A stretch of DNA of 64,000 nucleotides from JAZGER01 sp036480335 (GCA_036480335.1 JAZGGH010000040.1:31042-95041), one strand, 5' to 3'; positions 24,844-34,274 are shown, counted from the stretch's first letter. The notes: generated by a model not told the origin, from the sequence alone. Translations and numbers: made by a program.

Positions 24844-26150
24844 CAGACAACTGCGGGTTGTTCTGGTTATGTTTACTGTTGCTGATGACGCCTTTTATTG
24901 CAGCAGAAGGCCTGTCTGTTCTTAATCTTGAGAAAGCGCTGTCTTTTGCGCACCAGGATCATCCGGATGTCCTCTTGCAAAAAGCCAGGCAACAACAGGC
25001 AAAAGCTGAATATGAGAATCTGGATGCAGAAAATCTGGGCGCTCGTGCCCGCCTGATTCTTGATGGTCGTTGGGTAGAGCCGGGTGACAGTAGCGATAGC
25101 CGTCAATTCACTGGTTCAATCTCGCATAATGATTCACGCGCACATTTCATCATTGACAAAACCCTGTATGATTTTGGCGCAACAAGAGCATCATTGGCTG
25201 CCAAAGAAGCAGAAGTTCACGTCGAAGAACAGAATCTTGCATTGCTCTATCAGCAGCGTCGTATTTCTATCGCACGCGCATTTTTTAATGTATTGCTGGC
25301 TGATCTTGAGTTTGCCTTTGCCGATGAATCGATGGCCATTGAATTTGTTCGTCTGGATAGATTGAAAGACAGGAACCGTTTGGGGCAGCTATCAGATATC
25401 GCATTGGCGCGACAGGAAAATAGCTACCAGTCGCAGCGGATTATCCGTTATCAGGCGGAAGCAAATCAGCGTATTATGCGTGCTCAACTGGCTGAAATTA
25501 TGAGTCAGCCTGATGAGTTGCCTGTTGATCTGTTAAAACCGGATTTGCAACTAGACCGAGATATTCCTGAATATGATGTGCTGGTTGAGCAGGCAATGAC
25601 AGCGAACCCCCTGTTGACCGTTTTGCAGGCTGATATGCAGGCATCAACACTTCAGCTTAAGGCGGCTCGCAGCAGTGCGCGACCCGTTATCAGAGGTGAA
25701 CTCAGGGCGTCAGAATACAATCGGGAGTTTATAACCCGAGACAGATACCGGGCAGGCCTGTTGCTTGAAATACCGCTATACACAGGCGGTCGAACCGGAT
25801 CAAAACGCAAGCAGGCACAAGCCGGGTTTCTTGAAACAGAAGCCTTACTGGCTATGCAAAAGATCGAAATACGGCAAGCATTACGTGAAGCTGTTGAGCG
25901 CCTTCTCATATTACGTGTTACCCGGGAACAGGCGATAGCGGAGCAGGATTTTCGTGATCTGGATCTGGATCGGGCGCGCACTGAATATGAGCTTGAATTT
26001 GTCAGCGATCTGGGAAACGCCATGGCGGATTCCACTGGCGCACGTTTCAAGCGCGAAAAAGCAGAATATGAGCTGGCGCTAACCTGGGCAGAAATAGCCC
26101 TGTTGACCGGTCATCCAGAATGGGAGATTTTTCAGGCGGAGCGACAATAA
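24840..26150 (+). CDS. TolC-family outer membrane efflux protein
   Basis: A 436-residue outer-membrane channel protein with an N-terminal signal peptide (LLLLMTPFIAAEG). It contains two repeats of long amphipathic helices (LNLEKALSFAHQDHPDVLLQKARQQQAKAEYE, and VLVEQAMTANPLLTVLQADMQASTLQLKAARS), typical of the TolC/OEP family. The Gly-rich turn PLYTGGRTGSKRKQAQ is a family hallmark. It would form the trimeric exit duct of a tripartite pump or type I secretion system. It overlaps the SoxW-like gene by 4 bp. An RND adaptor/pump pair is encoded at 56.9-61.1 kb without its own TolC, so this protein could serve it, although the genes are not adjacent. Confidence 0.9.
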   Translation: MTDNCGLFWLCLLLLMTPFIAAEGLSVLNLEKALSFAHQDHPDVLLQKARQQQAKAEYENLDAENLGARARLILDGRWVEPGDSSDSRQFTGSISHNDSRAHFIIDKTLYDFGATRASLAAKEAEVHVEEQNLALLYQQRRISIARAFFNVLLADLEFAFADESMAIEFVRLDRLKDRNRLGQLSDIALARQENSYQSQRIIRYQAEANQRIMRAQLAEIMSQPDELPVDLLKPDLQLDRDIPEYDVLVEQAMTANPLLTVLQADMQASTLQLKAARSSARPVIRGELRASEYNREFITRDRYRAGLLLEIPLYTGGRTGSKRKQAQAGFLETEALLAMQKIEIRQALREAVERLLILRVTREQAIAEQDFRDLDLDRARTEYELEFVSDLGNAMADSTGARFKREKAEYELALTWAEIALLTGHPEWEIFQAERQ

Positions 26151-26241
26151 TTCTGGCGAAAATGGATGTCTCCATGGGCTGTTTATTCCCTGAAAATCAC
26201 GTATCATTTCAACTTGATTCTCTAACGAAAGGTCATCATTC

Positions 26242-26877
26242 GTGTTTGAACTTGTCACTGCCGGCGGCTGGCTTATGCTGCCCATTATCATTTGTTCGGT
26301 TATTGCTCTGGCAATCATTGTCGAACGTCTCTGGTCATTACGAGTAGCGCGTGTTTTACCCAAAGATCTGGTTGTTCAGGTCTGGGCCTGGGCCAAGGAT
26401 CGTCAGCTTGATATAGAGCGTCTCAGGACGTTGCGAGCCGAATCGCCACTGGGGCGTATTCTGGCTGCGGGTCTAATGAACCGAAACGCTAGTCGCAGTA
26501 TTATGAAAGAAGCCATAGAAGATACCGGGCGACATGTGGTGCATGAACTGGAGCGTTATCTGAATACGCTGGGTACAATTGCTGCTATTGCGCCATTGTT
26601 GGGTCTACTAGGTACCGTTATTGGTATGATCAAGGTGTTTTCATCTATTACTACGCAGGGTGTTGGTAACCCGACCGCTATGGCCGGCGGTATTTCTGAA
26701 GCTTTGCTGACAACGGCTGCGGGTATGGTAGTGGCAATTCCCAGTCTGATGTTTTATCGCTTTTTCCGGGGTAAGGTGGCCATGCTGGTGTTGCGCATGG
26801 AAAAGCAGGCGCTGCGCATGGTTGAGGTGTTGCAGGGTCAGCGGGTTGAAGATGGCCGCATGGAAGACCAGCTATGA
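26242..26877 (+). CDS. exbB: ExbB/TolQ/MotA-family proton channel protein
   Basis: A 211-residue inner-membrane protein starting at GTG after an AAAGG ribosome site. There are three transmembrane segments: about residues 8-27 (GGWLMLPIIICSVIALAIIVE), and a pair at about 110-135 (IAAIAPLLGLLGTVIGMI) and 155-178 (ISEALLTTAAGMVVAIPSL). The conserved Gly/Thr-rich channel signature of ExbB/TolQ is intact. With ExbD it converts proton motive force into mechanical energy for TonB or a related partner. It overlaps exbD by 4 bp. The position directly ahead of msbA/lpxK matches the second ExbB-ExbD pair of Pseudomonas-type genomes, whose energy client is not clear. Confidence 0.92.
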   Translation: MFELVTAGGWLMLPIIICSVIALAIIVERLWSLRVARVLPKDLVVQVWAWAKDRQLDIERLRTLRAESPLGRILAAGLMNRNASRSIMKEAIEDTGRHVVHELERYLNTLGTIAAIAPLLGLLGTVIGMIKVFSSITTQGVGNPTAMAGGISEALLTTAAGMVVAIPSLMFYRFFRGKVAMLVLRMEKQALRMVEVLQGQRVEDGRMEDQL

Positions 26878-27314
26878 AGTTACAGCGCAGCCAGGCCGAA
26901 GACCCCGAATTAAACCTGACGCCACTGATTGATGTTGTCTTTATTTTGCTGATTTTTTTCATGGTCTCGACAACATTTCAAAAGGAATCGGAGATACAGA
27001 TTGATTTGCCTGAAGCGGGAACCACGGCAACCACGGATGAACCGAAACATCTTGAAATTGTTATCGACAGTAATGGACACTATTTTCTTGGCGATCAGCA
27101 AGTCATCAAATCAGAATTTGAATCCTTATTAGGTGCTATCAGACAGCATTTGATGGTTGATGGAGAAGAGATTGATACTGCCATGCCGGTAACGATTCGT
27201 GCTGACCGGACGACACCCTATGAATCTGTGGTCAGAGCGATGGACGCTGCAGCCCAGCTTGGACTGGTTAAAATTTCATTAACCACAAACCAGCGAGATA
27301 CGACTGGCAAGTGA
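26874..27314 (+). CDS. exbD: ExbD/TolR-family biopolymer transport protein
   Basis: A 146-residue inner-membrane protein with one transmembrane helix near residues 17-38 (LTPLIDVVFILLIFFMVSTTF). The essential Asp of ExbD/TolR lies in the LIDVVF motif. The remainder is a periplasmic domain with the usual PVTIRADRTTPYESVVRAMDAAAQLGL block. It works with the ExbB encoded immediately upstream. Overlaps of 4 bp occur with exbB and with msbA (GTGA), so the three are probably coupled in translation. Confidence 0.93.
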   Translation: MKLQRSQAEDPELNLTPLIDVVFILLIFFMVSTTFQKESEIQIDLPEAGTTATTDEPKHLEIVIDSNGHYFLGDQQVIKSEFESLLGAIRQHLMVDGEEIDTAMPVTIRADRTTPYESVVRAMDAAAQLGLVKISLTTNQRDTTGK

Positions 27315-29098
27315 GTAATGCCGCTGGCAAACAAGAACAGGGGTGGGCGAATTACCGGCGTCTGATTTCTTATGCAGTGCCTTACTGGAAGCAATTTCTT
27401 CTGGCTGTACTTGCCATGGTGATATTTGCGGCAACCGATACCGGCTTTGCTGCAATGATGAAACCCATGCTTGATGGCAGTTTTGTTGAGCGTGATCCTG
27501 CTACCATTCGATGGGTACCTCTGGTATTGATCGGTTTGTTTTTTCTCCGTGGCGTAACCGGTTTTATCTCTCGCTACGGTATGAGCTGGATAGGTAGAAA
27601 TGTTATTCGCCGTTTGCGCGATGATATGTATTCCACGTTGTTAATGTTGCCTGCCAGCTTTTTTGACAGACAGACTGCCGGAGGCATCCTGTCGCGTTTT
27701 TCCTACGATGTTGAGCAGGTTGCTGAAGCGACTTCCAATGTCATCACCATACTCATCCGCGATAGCCTGACACTGCTTTTTTTGATTGCTTACATGCTCT
27801 GGATCAGTCCGCTACTGACACTGTTGTTTATTATGATTGTGCCACTGATTGCCCTGATTGTGAGATTTACCAGTCGACGTTTTCGTCACATTAGCCATGC
27901 TATCCAGTCGTCGATGGCGGAATTGACACAATTTGTTGATGAAACGATCACCGCGCAACGGCTGATCAAGTCAAGCAACGCACAGACTGAACGCACTCGC
28001 CAGTATGCTGAGCTGAATGAGCAGAATCGGAGATCGCATCTGAAACTGGCACTGACCAGTTATGTCAGTACACCGCTGGTGCAATTTATTGCCGCCTGTA
28101 CCCTGGCTTTTGTTATTTATCTGGCCTCGAACCAGGCATATTTATCCGATATCACGGTCGGTGGTTTTGTCTCCTTTATGACGGCAATGATGCTATTGAT
28201 GCAGCCAATGAAGCGCCTGACTAATATGAATGTTTCCCTGCAAAAAGGTGTTGCTGCTGCTGACAGTGTGTTTTCCCTGCTTGATGAAGCGCCTGAAAGC
28301 GACAGTGGAGATTACAACAAACCGAAAATCAGAGGAGAGATTGTATTTGATCATGTGTCATTTACATATTCCGGAAATGATCAGGAAGCCTCATCAGTAG
28401 CTGTGCTGAAAGATGTGTCGTTGAGTATCAATGCGGGTGAAACAATTGCCATTGTTGGCCGGTCGGGTAGCGGAAAATCCACACTGGTTCAGCTAATGCA
28501 GCGTTTTTATGAGCCGGATGAAGGCGTAATTCGGCTGGATGATGTGCCGATTTCTCGTTACACATTGGCTAACCTGCGTCAGCATATTGCTTTTGTATCT
28601 CAGGATATAATGCTGTTCAATGATAGTGTGGAGAATAATATCGCTTTTGGTTGTTCACCTTCAGAGGCTCTGACGGACAGGGTCAAACAGGCGGCTAAAG
28701 CCAGTCATGCCTATGAGTTTATAGAGCAACTACCTGAAGGCTTTCAGACACAAACGGGTGATAACGGTATGCGCCTTTCCGGTGGACAGAAACAGCGGCT
28801 GGCGCTGGCGCGAGCCATGCACAAGGATGCGCCTGTGTTGATTCTGGATGAAGCGACCTCATCACTGGATGCAGAGTCTGAACGCTATGTGCAGGATGCC
28901 ATCGAAAAGGTAACTGCAGGTCGAACATCAATTTTAATTGCGCACCGGTTATCAACGATTGAAAAGGCTGATCGGATTTTTGTGCTTGATAAGGGTCGCC
29001 TTGTTGAATCAGGGACACATGATGTTTTGATCAGACAGGAGGGGGTATACGCCAGCCTTTACCGAATGCAATTTTCTTCACCCGAAACTGGGGCCTGA
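27311..29098 (+). CDS. msbA: Lipid A export ABC transporter MsbA
   Basis: A 595-residue half-transporter that flips core-lipid A (and phospholipid) across the inner membrane. Six transmembrane helices occupy residues 15-310. The nucleotide-binding domain has Walker A GRSGSGKST, the signature LSGGQKQR, Walker B VLILDEA and the switch His in AHRLST. It starts at GTG overlapping the exbD stop. Placement directly before lpxK is the standard msbA-lpxK order, which separates it from other ABCB exporters of similar sequence. Confidence 0.95.
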   Translation: MSNAAGKQEQGWANYRRLISYAVPYWKQFLLAVLAMVIFAATDTGFAAMMKPMLDGSFVERDPATIRWVPLVLIGLFFLRGVTGFISRYGMSWIGRNVIRRLRDDMYSTLLMLPASFFDRQTAGGILSRFSYDVEQVAEATSNVITILIRDSLTLLFLIAYMLWISPLLTLLFIMIVPLIALIVRFTSRRFRHISHAIQSSMAELTQFVDETITAQRLIKSSNAQTERTRQYAELNEQNRRSHLKLALTSYVSTPLVQFIAACTLAFVIYLASNQAYLSDITVGGFVSFMTAMMLLMQPMKRLTNMNVSLQKGVAAADSVFSLLDEAPESDSGDYNKPKIRGEIVFDHVSFTYSGNDQEASSVAVLKDVSLSINAGETIAIVGRSGSGKSTLVQLMQRFYEPDEGVIRLDDVPISRYTLANLRQHIAFVSQDIMLFNDSVENNIAFGCSPSEALTDRVKQAAKASHAYEFIEQLPEGFQTQTGDNGMRLSGGQKQRLALARAMHKDAPVLILDEATSSLDAESERYVQDAIEKVTAGRTSILIAHRLSTIEKADRIFVLDKGRLVESGTHDVLIRQEGVYASLYRMQFSSPETGA

Positions 29099-29099
29099 A

Positions 29100-30086
29100 A
29101 TGTGGCGAGGTGAGCGTTTTCTGCAACGACTCTGGTATGCTAAATCACTGCTCAGGTGGCTGTTATTTCCTCTGAGTTTGATATTTTGCAGCGGCGTAAG
29201 ATTACGCAGGTGGTTGTACCGCAAAGAGGTGTTCGCTTCTCGTCGGATTGATGCCCAGGTCATTGTAGTCGGTAATATCTCGGTAGGTGGTACCGGTAAG
29301 ACTCCCATGGTTATCAGTCTGGCCAGGCTTATGCAGGCGAGGGGATACAAAACGGGTATTGTTTGCCGCGGTTACTGTGGTAAAAGTCATCACTGGCCTG
29401 TTCTGGTGACGGTAACAACGCCTGTGAATCTTGTTGGCGACGAAGCCACATTGTTGGCACGGAAGTCGGGCGCTCTTGTTGCGGCTGGTCCTGATCGTGC
29501 CAGCAGTGCCAAACTGTTATCCGATATGGATTGTTCCATCATCATCAGCGATGACGGTTTGCAGCATTATTCTCTGCAACGGGATATTGAGATTGCCATG
29601 ATCAATACGGATACGCATGCAGAGAATGCTTTGTGTCTGCCAGCCGGCCCGTTACGTGAACCTGTTTCTCGTTTGCAGACAGTGGATTTTGTCGTCTGCT
29701 CAGGTAAAGATGTAAGAAGCTGTGCATGGCGGTTTGACAGGAAGGTTGCTTCTTTCTGGCAATTGACCGCCCCTGAAAACCAGGTGGATTTTGCTCTGTT
29801 TCAGGGCAGTAGTGTGCATGCCGTGGCGGGTATTGCTTTTCCGGAATCTTTTTTTGTAATGCTTGAAAGGGCAGGTTTGCGTGTGATTAGACACCCATAT
29901 CCTGATCATTATTGGTTTTGCGAAGCTGATTTACTGTTTGATGATGATTTGCCGGTGTTAATGACAGAAAAAGACGCTGTAAAATGCCTGGATTTTGCGC
30001 ATAATCGCTGTTGGGCGGCAAACGAAGCAGGTGAACCTGATTTTGGGTTTATTCAGGCTTTGATGGCGCGCCTGGGTATAACTTGA
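29100..30086 (+). CDS. lpxK: Tetraacyldisaccharide 4'-kinase LpxK
   Basis: A 328-residue membrane-associated kinase that phosphorylates the 4' position of the tetraacyldisaccharide-1-phosphate precursor of lipid A. An N-terminal hydrophobic helix (about residues 14-32) anchors it. The P-loop is GNISVGGTGKTPMV, and the downstream SDDGLQHYSLQRDIEI block holds the metal/ATP Asp pair. A C-terminal LMTEKDAVKC motif is also typical of LpxK. The gene begins 1 bp after the msbA stop and precedes ycaR and kdsB. Confidence 0.95.
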   Translation: MWRGERFLQRLWYAKSLLRWLLFPLSLIFCSGVRLRRWLYRKEVFASRRIDAQVIVVGNISVGGTGKTPMVISLARLMQARGYKTGIVCRGYCGKSHHWPVLVTVTTPVNLVGDEATLLARKSGALVAAGPDRASSAKLLSDMDCSIIISDDGLQHYSLQRDIEIAMINTDTHAENALCLPAGPLREPVSRLQTVDFVVCSGKDVRSCAWRFDRKVASFWQLTAPENQVDFALFQGSSVHAVAGIAFPESFFVMLERAGLRVIRHPYPDHYWFCEADLLFDDDLPVLMTEKDAVKCLDFAHNRCWAANEAGEPDFGFIQALMARLGIT

Positions 30087-30099
30087 ATGGAGTAGAAAC

Positions 30100-30279
30100 G
30101 TGGATACAAAATTACTGGATATTCTGGTATGCCCAATCTGTAAGGGGCCACTTAAGTATGACAAAAAGCAACAGGAATTGATCTGCAAGGTGGATCGGTT
30201 AGCGTACCCTGTTCGGGATGATATACCTGTGATGCTTGAAGGGGATGCAAGAAAGTTGGCTGATGACGAAGAAGCTTAA
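30100..30279 (+). CDS. ycaR: Trm112/YcaR-family small protein
   Basis: A 59-residue protein that starts at GTG with GGAG 7 bp upstream. It carries a zinc-ribbon-like Cys pair (LVCPICKGPL, Cys11/Cys14) and the ending block RLAYPVRDDIPVMLEGDAR that defines the Trm112/UPF0434 family; a single later Cys (Cys29) is present instead of a full second pair. It is always found between lpxK and kdsB in this type of gene order. Bacterial members are of unknown role; archaeal and eukaryotic Trm112 activates methyltransferases. Confidence 0.92.
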   Translation: MDTKLLDILVCPICKGPLKYDKKQQELICKVDRLAYPVRDDIPVMLEGDARKLADDEEA

Positions 30280-30280
30280 T

Positions 30281-31048
30281 ATGCCGATGCCTTTTACGGT
30301 AGTTATTCCGGCGCGCTATGCTTCGTCACGATTGCCAGGTAAGCCCTTGCTAGAGCTAGCGGGTAAGCCGATGTTACAGCATACCTATGAAGTCGCTAAA
30401 AGCAGTCATGCCGAGCATATTGTCATTGCTACCGATGACCCGCGTATCGAATCGGTCGCAAAAGATTTTGGCGCGACAGTCTGTATGACAGCAGCTGGTC
30501 ATCAGAGTGGAACTGATCGACTTGCTGAAGTTGTTCGTTTGCTTGATATTGCCGAAGAGACGGTTATCGTCAATTTGCAGGGCGATGAACCACTGATGCC
30601 ACCCGCATTGTTGACACAGGTTGCGCAAGGCTTATCCGACCATATTGATGCCCGCATTGCCACACTCGCGGTTGCGATAACAACTTATGAAGAGTTTGTT
30701 GACCCGAATATCGTCAAAGTGGTCAGAGACCATCAAGGCCTTGCTCACTATTTCAGTCGTGCACCTATCCCCTGGGATCGGGATTTGGCACAACAGAACA
30801 GGCGGCAATTATCTTCCATCTTGCCACCATTACGGCATCTCGGCTTGTATGCTTACAGAGCATCCTATCTGCATGCGTATACTCAAATGCCGGTTTGTGC
30901 ATTGGAGCAGGCAGAGCAGCTAGAGCAACTCAGAGCGCTTTGGGCAGGTGAAAAGATTGTTGTAGATATCGCCTGCTGTCAGCCAGGGCCAGGTGTGGAC
31001 ACCGCTGAAGACCTGGAGAATGCAGCCAGGTTTTTTGCGAATCAATAG
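30281..31048 (+). CDS. kdsB: 3-deoxy-manno-octulosonate cytidylyltransferase
   Basis: A 255-residue cytoplasmic enzyme that makes CMP-KDO from CTP and KDO for LPS core assembly. The N-terminal nucleotide-binding motif is VIPARYASSRLPGKPLLELAGKPM. NLQGDEPLMPP, YFSRAPIPWDRD and HLGLYAYRASYL are diagnostic. The ATG at 30281 is chosen because it lies 1 bp after the ycaR stop and fits the family N-terminus; in-frame ATGs at 30263 and 30236 would overlap ycaR. It is part of the msbA-lpxK-ycaR-kdsB block. Confidence 0.95.
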   Translation: MPMPFTVVIPARYASSRLPGKPLLELAGKPMLQHTYEVAKSSHAEHIVIATDDPRIESVAKDFGATVCMTAAGHQSGTDRLAEVVRLLDIAEETVIVNLQGDEPLMPPALLTQVAQGLSDHIDARIATLAVAITTYEEFVDPNIVKVVRDHQGLAHYFSRAPIPWDRDLAQQNRRQLSSILPPLRHLGLYAYRASYLHAYTQMPVCALEQAEQLEQLRALWAGEKIVVDIACCQPGPGVDTAEDLENAARFFANQ

Positions 31049-31072
31049 TATCAACTGTGTAAGATAATAAAT

Positions 31073-31549
31073 ATGAAAACCATTAAAGTGTTATTTGTCT
31101 GTATGGGAAATATCTGCCGTTCACCAACAGGGCAGGGTGTGTTTGAGTCTCTGGTCAGAAAACAAGGTCTGGAGGATGTAATAGAAATTGATTCTGCAGG
31201 TACCCACGCATTCCATGTTGGCGAGCCACCGGATAGTCGTGCTACCAGCACTGCTCGACTGCGTAATATTGATTTGAGTACACAGCGGGCGCGTAAAGTG
31301 AACGATCGAGATTATGAAGTTTACGACTACATTCTGGCGATGGATAACAGCAATCTGGAAGATTTACGCATTCGTTGCCCAGAAGAACATCAACTAAAGC
31401 TCTATCGTTTACTGGATTTTTCCCGTAAGGCAGAAATTTCAGAGGTCCCTGATCCCTATTATGGCGGGAGTAAAGGCTTTGAACGCGTATTGGATCTGGT
31501 TGAGGATGGTGCTGAGGGTTTACTGAAACATATTCAGTCAAAGTTATAA
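31073..31549 (+). CDS. Low-molecular-weight protein-tyrosine phosphatase
   Basis: A 158-residue cysteine phosphatase. The N-terminal P-loop is V-C-M-G-N-I-C-R-S (CX5R), and the general-acid Asp is in VPDPYYGG near the C-terminus. Residue spacing and length match the LMW-PTP family. In bacteria, members next to LPS or capsule genes dephosphorylate tyrosine kinases; the Pseudomonas homologue also sits just after kdsB (there called ptpA). It is the last gene of the block and ends convergent to rne, with a hairpin in between. Confidence 0.92.
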   Translation: MKTIKVLFVCMGNICRSPTGQGVFESLVRKQGLEDVIEIDSAGTHAFHVGEPPDSRATSTARLRNIDLSTQRARKVNDRDYEVYDYILAMDNSNLEDLRIRCPEEHQLKLYRLLDFSRKAEISEVPDPYYGGSKGFERVLDLVEDGAEGLLKHIQSKL

Positions 31550-31579
31550 CCGATAGATCTCAAGACAAGTTGAGCAACA

Positions 31580-31606
31580 ACCTTCCTCTGGCTACAGGAG
31601 GAAGGT
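31580..31606. terminator. Hairpin between tyrosine phosphatase and rne
   Basis: ACCTTCCTC pairs perfectly with GAGGAAGGT across a 9-nt loop in the 67-bp gap between convergent genes. It is a plausible bidirectional terminator. No long U-tract follows on either side, so efficiency is uncertain. Confidence 0.55.
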
Positions 31607-31616
31607 GATTCCTAAT

Positions 31617-34040
31617 TTAATCTGTGGTTGTTTTAACTTCTGTATCAGGCTTGCGTGTTTCTGCTGATTTTTTCTCTGCAGCTTTTCTCTCCACGGGTTT
31701 TTGCTCAGTTGGTTTTGCCTGGGCAGTAGCGGATGCTGTAGAGGGTTTCTGATTGCTTGCGGCTGTTGAATTTGATTCCCCTGCAGGATTCTTCTCAGCA
31801 GGCTTGGATTGAGACACTGGCTTTGTTCTGGCCTGTTTTTCTGCTGGGCCGGATTCGGTCGGATTTGTCTGTGCAGAAGAACTATCAGCAGTATTCTGAT
31901 CTGTAGAGTTTGTATTCCGCTGCCCTGATGAACGGCGTCTGCCACCGCGTCTTCCACGTCGTGCACCAGGCCCGCGTGTGGTTTTCTGTGTCGGGCGATT
32001 GGCCGTTGCTGAGTCGGTTTTCGTATCGACTACTTCAAGTTTTGGTGGTGAGGAAGATTTTATTGCTTCCTGGGCCGCATCCTGTTTTGCAGGTATATCC
32101 TTTTTAACTTGGCTGCTTTTGTCTGTGTTTTTATCAGGCGTTTGTCGGCGAGACCGATTTGCAGGAGCATTTCTATTGCCTGTATTTCTATTTTTCTGAC
32201 GTGGTTGTTGTTTACCACGATTTCCATTCGCAGGTCGATTTCTTGATCCTGGTTTAGCCTGTCGTCTCTGGGAGGGTTTCTTTTCTCTTGTTGCCGGGGT
32301 CGTCGGTTGTTTACCAAACATGCTTGACCAGAGGCGTTGCAGTAAACCCGGCTTGTCTTTGGTGGTAGCAGTACTGCGAGGTGGTCTTGCGGCTGCGGCT
32401 GCGGCTGGGGCTGGTGAGCGAGGTGCGATCCGTTGCACTACCGCTTGTTCAACGGGTTTTGGATTGGTTTGTTGGGCAGTCACAGCTTCCAGTTCTTTGT
32501 CAGCGTCAGTGACCAGATTTTCCAACTGGTGACTGACTACACCTTCAGCGCCACGAAGTTCATCTGTTCTAATGCGGCTGACCTGATAATGCGGTGTTTC
32601 CAATGCGGTATTTGGCACCAGAGTCACGCTCAACGAATTGCGTTTTTCCAGTTCGTAAAGAATATCGCGTTTTTCATTCAACAGGTAGGTGGCGACAGTG
32701 ACCGGCACATGTGCGATGACACGACCGGTTTTATCTTTCATGGCTTCTTCTTCGACAATACGAAGAATGGACAGGGCGAGTGATTCAACGCCACGTACGG
32801 TCCCCTGGCCTGTACAGCGCGGGCAAACGATCTGGCTGGAATCGCCAAGTGAGGGGCGTAACCTCTGACGTGACATTTCCAGCAGTCCAAAGCGGGAAAT
32901 ACGTCCAACCTGGACGCGAGCTCTGTCCATTTTAAGAGCTTCCCGTAGTCGGTTTTCGACTTCACGCTGGTGTTTGTTGGGTTGCATATCGATGAAGTCG
33001 ATTACGATCAGGCCACCCAGATCACGGATACGCAGCTGTCTGGCTATTTCATCTGCTGCTTCCAGGTTTGTCTGTAACGCGGTTTCTTCAATATCACTGC
33101 CTTTGGTTGCACGGGCAGAGTTGATATCGATGGAAATCAACGCTTCAGTATGATCGATAACAATGGCACCACCCGATGGCAAAGATACTTCTCGCTCAAA
33201 AGCGGACTCAATCTGGCTTTCAATCTGGTAACGGGAGAACAGTGGAACCGGGTCGTCATAACGTTTCAGTTTAGAGGCGTTGTGCGGCATAACCAGGCTG
33301 ATAAATTCCTGAGCCATTTCAAAAGTGGCTTTGTCATCAATCAGTATTTCAGCAATATCGTTGCGTAGATAATCGCGCAGAGCACGGATAATGACATTAC
33401 TTTCCTGATAAATCAGGAATGGAGCATTACGATCCTGAGCTGCGTTTTCTATTGAAGTCCAGAGCGACAGCAGGTAGTCAAGGTCCCATTGCAATTCCTC
33501 GGCACTGCGACCGATACCTGCAGTGCGAACAATCAGGCTGGTATTCTTCTCAGCGGGGTATTCAAGTTTGGCCATGGCCTCGCGTAATAAGGCTCTTTCT
33601 TCGCCCTCAATACGACGGGAAATACCGCCGCCGCGGGGGTTATTAGGCATGAGAACCAGATAGCGGCCAGCAAGACTGATAAAGCTGGTAAGTGCAGCGC
33701 CCTTGTTGCCACGTTCTTCTTTCTCAATCTGGACAATCAGTTCCTGGCCTTCGTTGAGGGCATCTTTTATGCTAACGCGGCCATTCGTCTCTTTTGCAGA
33801 CGCATTAAAATAGCAACGGGCAACTTCCTTGATCGGCAAAAATCCGTGACGGTCTGCGCCATAGTCGACAAAAGCAGCCTCAAGGCTGGGTTCAATACGG
33901 GTTATTTTTCCCTTGTAAACATTGGATTTTTTGCGTCCACGGGAAGGGATTTCAATGTCAAGATCATAGAGTTTCTGGCCATCGACCAGTGCTACACGCA
34001 ATTCTTCGGGCTGCGTGGCGTTGAAGAGCATTCTTTTCAT
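31617..34040 (-). CDS. rne: Ribonuclease E
   Basis: An 807-residue endoribonuclease. The start MKRMLFNATQPEELRVALVDGQ at 34040 is the family N-terminus; an upstream in-frame start at 34064 would add 8 unrelated residues. An S1 RNA-binding domain lies near residues 35-120. The 5'-sensor and DNase I-like catalytic part follows, with IVIDFIDM providing a catalytic Asp and the Zn-link CPRCTGQG near residues 400-410. From about residue 510 to the end the chain is low-complexity, rich in Lys, Gln, Asn, Pro and Ala, with an Arg-rich block (ARRGRRGGRRRSS); this is the degradosome-scaffold type tail. It processes rRNA and decays mRNA. It is divergent from rluC, with a 413-bp gap holding a promoter and hairpin that suggest 5'-UTR feedback control. 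Confidence 0.96.
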   Translation of the reverse strand: MKRMLFNATQPEELRVALVDGQKLYDLDIEIPSRGRKKSNVYKGKITRIEPSLEAAFVDYGADRHGFLPIKEVARCYFNASAKETNGRVSIKDALNEGQELIVQIEKEERGNKGAALTSFISLAGRYLVLMPNNPRGGGISRRIEGEERALLREAMAKLEYPAEKNTSLIVRTAGIGRSAEELQWDLDYLLSLWTSIENAAQDRNAPFLIYQESNVIIRALRDYLRNDIAEILIDDKATFEMAQEFISLVMPHNASKLKRYDDPVPLFSRYQIESQIESAFEREVSLPSGGAIVIDHTEALISIDINSARATKGSDIEETALQTNLEAADEIARQLRIRDLGGLIVIDFIDMQPNKHQREVENRLREALKMDRARVQVGRISRFGLLEMSRQRLRPSLGDSSQIVCPRCTGQGTVRGVESLALSILRIVEEEAMKDKTGRVIAHVPVTVATYLLNEKRDILYELEKRNSLSVTLVPNTALETPHYQVSRIRTDELRGAEGVVSHQLENLVTDADKELEAVTAQQTNPKPVEQAVVQRIAPRSPAPAAAAAARPPRSTATTKDKPGLLQRLWSSMFGKQPTTPATREKKPSQRRQAKPGSRNRPANGNRGKQQPRQKNRNTGNRNAPANRSRRQTPDKNTDKSSQVKKDIPAKQDAAQEAIKSSSPPKLEVVDTKTDSATANRPTQKTTRGPGARRGRRGGRRRSSGQRNTNSTDQNTADSSSAQTNPTESGPAEKQARTKPVSQSKPAEKNPAGESNSTAASNQKPSTASATAQAKPTEQKPVERKAAEKKSAETRKPDTEVKTTTD

Positions 34041-34247
34041 AGATAAGTTCTCGCAACTGCTCAACTGTGTGCGGTTTTTTTTCTATGCATTGTCGGTCAC
34101 TCTGACAGACAGAAACACAAGGTCGGCAGGCATCGTTTGCACGAGTCAGCTGACTCAGGTGGGTGACTATGTAAGAAAAAATTAACACAGGAGCATTGTT
34201 ATGTTTCGTTATATTTAATCACAGGATCATCTTCTGAGCCTGGCCAA

Positions 34248-34274
34248 CTTCCCAGATAAATAGAGACTGGGAAG
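34248..34274 (-). promoter_or_regulatory. Hairpin in rne 5' leader
   Basis: CTTCCCAG pairs perfectly with CTGGGAAG over an 11-nt A/U-rich loop. In the rne mRNA it lies about 210 nt upstream of the start codon. E. coli rne is feedback-regulated through hairpins with A/U-rich unpaired parts in a 361-nt leader; this element has the same general form, but sequence homology is not shown. Confidence 0.5.
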
